From Actinomycetota bacterium (lineage in GTDB: Bacteria > Actinomycetota > Acidimicrobiia > Spongiisociales > ZC4RG35), in contig QGUS01000014.1 in assembly GCA_003242515.1 (NCBI GenBank), positions 1-14,830 of the forward strand: DNA of 14,830 nt, written 5' to 3'. Shown here in pieces: positions 12,987-14,830 of the stretch. Position numbers and translations under genes: made by a program. The first letter of the stretch is position 1; the number at the start of each line of letters is the position of its first letter. Under the pieces are notes generated by a model. It had not been told where the DNA came from, did no database searches, and saw nothing but the letters and a program-made list of their open reading frames with translations.

Positions 12987-14018
12987 ATGAGAAGAGCATG
13001 GATCCTGGCAGCGCTGCTGGTCGTCGCCGCCTGCAGCGGTCGGAGCGGCGAGGAGACCCCCGACACCCTCCGCATCCTCTCCCACGACTCTTTCCGTGAC
13101 GCGGTCACCGAGGAGACCTTCGCCGCGTTCACGGAGGAGACGGGGATCGCCGTGGAGGTGATCGCAGCAGGCGACGCGGGCTCGATGGTCAACCAGGCCA
13201 TCCTGAGCAAGGACAACCCGCTCGCCGACGTCCTGTTCGGCGTCGACGACACGTTCCTGTCCCGCGCCCTCGACAACGAGATCTTCGTGCCGCACACCGC
13301 CGCCGGCATCGAGACGGTGGACCCGGGGATGCGCATCGAAGGCGACCCGGTGACGCCGATCGACTTCGGCGACGTGTGCGTCAACTACGACAAGGAGTGG
13401 TTCGAGGCCAACGGCGTCGCGATCCCCGACAGCCTCGACGACCTGCGCAAGCCCGAGTACGCCAGGCTGCTCGTGGTCACCCACCCGGCCACGTCGTCTC
13501 CGGGCCTGGCGTTCCTGTTCGCCACGATCCAGGCCTACGGCGACGGCTGGAAGGACTTCTGGGCCGACCTGAAGGCGGGCGGCGTGCGGGTCGAGTCGGG
13601 CTGGAGCGAGGCCTACTACGAGGCGTTCACCCGTTACGGCGGCGACCGTCCGCTGGTCCTCTCCTATGCCTCGTCGCCGCCGGCCGAGGTCATGTTCGCC
13701 GAGGAGCCGCTGGACGAGGCCCCGACCGGCGTCATGACGGACGGCTGCTACCGCCAGGTCGAGTACGCGGGCGTTCTGGTCAACACCGGGCACACGGAGG
13801 CGGCGAGGAAGCTCGTCGACTTCATGCTCTCCGAGGCCTTCCAGGCCCAGATCCCCGACGCGTGGTTCGTCTACCCCGCCAATGGCCAGGTCGAGCTGCC
13901 CGAGGTGTGGGAGGAGCACACGGTGCTCCCCGACGATCCGGCCCGGCTCGATCCCGCCGAGATAGGGTCGGAGCGCGAGAGCTGGATCGACGAGTGGACC
14001 GAGATCCTCGAAGGCTGA
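12987..14018 (+). CDS. thiB: Thiamine ABC transporter substrate-binding lipoprotein (ThiB-like)
   Basis: A 343-residue extracellular lipoprotein. The signal peptide MRRAWILAALLVVAAC ends in a lipobox (VAAC) with Cys16 as the lipidated residue. The mature part starts with a Ser/Gly linker, then TLRILSHDSFRD (31-42), GIAVEVIAAGDAGSMVNQAIL (about 58-78) and ADVLFGVDDTFLSRAL (about 85-100), matching the ThiB/TbpA group of binding proteins that deliver thiamine (or its phosphates) to the permease. FGDVCVNYDKEWF and the VDFMLSEAFQ region near the C-terminus are also family-like. The ATG at 12987 is fixed by AAAGGAG 4 nt upstream and by the signal peptide; longer in-frame extension runs into the riboswitch. 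Control by the upstream TPP riboswitch supports the thiamine role. ThiP follows directly. Confidence 0.92.
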   Translation: MRRAWILAALLVVAACSGRSGEETPDTLRILSHDSFRDAVTEETFAAFTEETGIAVEVIAAGDAGSMVNQAILSKDNPLADVLFGVDDTFLSRALDNEIFVPHTAAGIETVDPGMRIEGDPVTPIDFGDVCVNYDKEWFEANGVAIPDSLDDLRKPEYARLLVVTHPATSSPGLAFLFATIQAYGDGWKDFWADLKAGGVRVESGWSEAYYEAFTRYGGDRPLVLSYASSPPAEVMFAEEPLDEAPTGVMTDGCYRQVEYAGVLVNTGHTEAARKLVDFMLSEAFQAQIPDAWFVYPANGQVELPEVWEEHTVLPDDPARLDPAEIGSERESWIDEWTEILEG

Positions 14019-14830
14019 GAAGGCCGATCCGATGGGGCCGGGTGGCGGTGGCCGCCATCCCGGCCCTCTTCATCGGCTACTTCTTCCTCTACCCGGTGGC
14101 CCGGATCGTGGCCCTGGGGCTCTCCGGTCTGGGCGAGGGCATCGACCCGAGCAGCCGCCTGCCGCGGGTGGCTTGGTTCACGCTCTGGCAGGCGGTCGTG
14201 TCGACGGTGCTGACGATCCTCGCCGCGGCGCCGCTCACCTGGGCGGTCTCGTCGTACCGGTTCCCGGGCCGGAGGCTGGCGACAGCACTGGTGACGGTCC
14301 CCTTCGTGCTCCCGACGGTCGTCGTGGGGACCGCCTTCCTGGCGCTCGGCTGGCGTGACTCGGTGTGGGCGATCCTCGCCGCCCACGTCTTCTACAACGT
14401 GGCGGTGGTGGTGCGCACCGTGTCGACGCTGTGGGCGCGGATCGACCCGTCGCTCCACGAGGCGGCGCGCACGCTGGGTGCCTCGCCCTGGCAGGTGTTC
14501 CGGAGGGTCACGCTGCCGCTCCTCCGGCCGGCGATCGCCGCGGCGGCGTCGATCATCTTCCTGTTCACCTTCACCTCGTTCGGGGTGGTGCTGATCCTGG
14601 GCGGGTTCCGGCATGCCACCCTCGAGGTCGAGATCTACCGGCAGGCGGTCACCTTCTTCGACCTGCCGATGGCGGCGGTGCTGGCGGTCCTGCAGATGGT
14701 CGGCGTGTCCGTCGCCCTGCTCGCCCATTCCCGGTACCCGGAGCGCACCTCCGTCACCTGGACGCTGGAGACCGAGGCCCACCTGCCGCGCCCGAGAGGC
14801 GCGAACCGCCGGGCGGGCGCAGCCCCCGTT
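13994..14830 (+). CDS. thiP: Thiamine ABC transporter permease (ThiP-like), 3' truncated by window end
   Basis: An open frame without stop to the last base, 279 codons. After a basic N-terminus (RRPIRWGR) it has a first helix IPALFIGYFFLYPVARIVAL and then the inner-membrane ABC permease domain: WFTLWQAVVSTVLTILAAAPLTW, ALVTVPFVLPTVVVGTAFL, and the EAA loop EAARTLGASPWQVFRRVTLP (from about residue 156) that contacts the ATPase. ThiP normally has two such domains in about 500 or more residues, so roughly the first half is present. The start is uncertain. GTG at 13994 overlaps thiB by 25 nt and includes the basic N-terminus; GTG at 14042 is the main alternative. Neither has a strong ribosome site. 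The ThiQ ATPase would be expected just beyond the window. Confidence 0.87.
   Translation, partial: MDRDPRRLRRPIRWGRVAVAAIPALFIGYFFLYPVARIVALGLSGLGEGIDPSSRLPRVAWFTLWQAVVSTVLTILAAAPLTWAVSSYRFPGRRLATALVTVPFVLPTVVVGTAFLALGWRDSVWAILAAHVFYNVAVVVRTVSTLWARIDPSLHEAARTLGASPWQVFRRVTLPLLRPAIAAAASIIFLFTFTSFGVVLILGGFRHATLEVEIYRQAVTFFDLPMAAVLAVLQMVGVSVALLAHSRYPERTSVTWTLETEAHLPRPRGANRRAGAAPV

Noticed and set aside
12231..13919. Long minus-strand open frame across the ketosynthase, riboswitch and thiB
   Set aside because: It is antisense to an intact KAS, a TPP riboswitch and a lipoprotein; it shows no recognisable domain.
1..14830. CRISPR array, insertion sequence, phage or toxin-antitoxin system
   Set aside because: No regularly spaced repeats, transposase or integrase motifs, or terminal inverted repeats were seen; the Tn5 mosaic end at the left is sequencing adapter, not a natural transposon.

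Overview
The window is one end of a high-GC actinobacterial-type chromosome segment. The base composition, the strong G/C third positions, the frequent GTG starts and the repeated TANNNT boxes a few bases upstream of start codons all suggest Actinomycetota, perhaps an Acidimicrobiia-like uncultured lineage; the lineage is inference. There is no phage, transposase, CRISPR array or toxin-antitoxin module. Positions 4-36 are not genomic: they match the Illumina Nextera transposase adapter at 29 of 33 bases, so the window starts at a contig end from a tagmented library.

Left part (37-3326). The tail of a multi-pass transporter (MFS-like) meets the end of a leftward operon. That operon, read from right to left, is a glutamate-1-semialdehyde-aminomutase-like class III aminotransferase, an M29/NicX-like metalloenzyme, and a small protein with an ADP-ribosyltransferase-like motif. 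The gaps are only 12-13 bp. The combination is not a pathway I recognise and is the best candidate for an undescribed function here.

Middle (3376-8216). A stand-alone squalene-cyclase-like alpha/alpha-toroid protein diverges from the aminotransferase across a very short promoter region containing a 14-bp perfect palindrome. It is followed by a short-chain dehydrogenase, a convergent membrane protein with an SPCG motif, a Cys/Met-metabolism PLP enzyme (cystathionine gamma-synthase / methionine gamma-lyase family), and a divergent LysE/GAP-like membrane protein. A string of hairpins lies between the PLP enzyme and the SPCG membrane protein.

Right part (8257-12810). A sirtuin overlaps by 4 bp a DmdC/FadE-type acyl-CoA dehydrogenase. 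A second short-chain dehydrogenase and a beta-ketoacyl synthase follow on the same strand. This looks like an acyl-CoA/lipid metabolism cluster with a deacylase at its head.

Right end (12842-14830). A clear TPP riboswitch precedes a thiamine-type ABC transporter: a ThiB-like lipoprotein and a ThiP-like permease cut by the window end. The region between aptamer and start codon can form two mutually exclusive hairpins, one of which hides the Shine-Dalgarno sequence.

A recurrent feature is a TANNNT-like box ending 6-8 nt before a GTG or ATG at five or six genes. This suggests that many of these genes are transcribed as leaderless mRNAs, and it revises several start codons.
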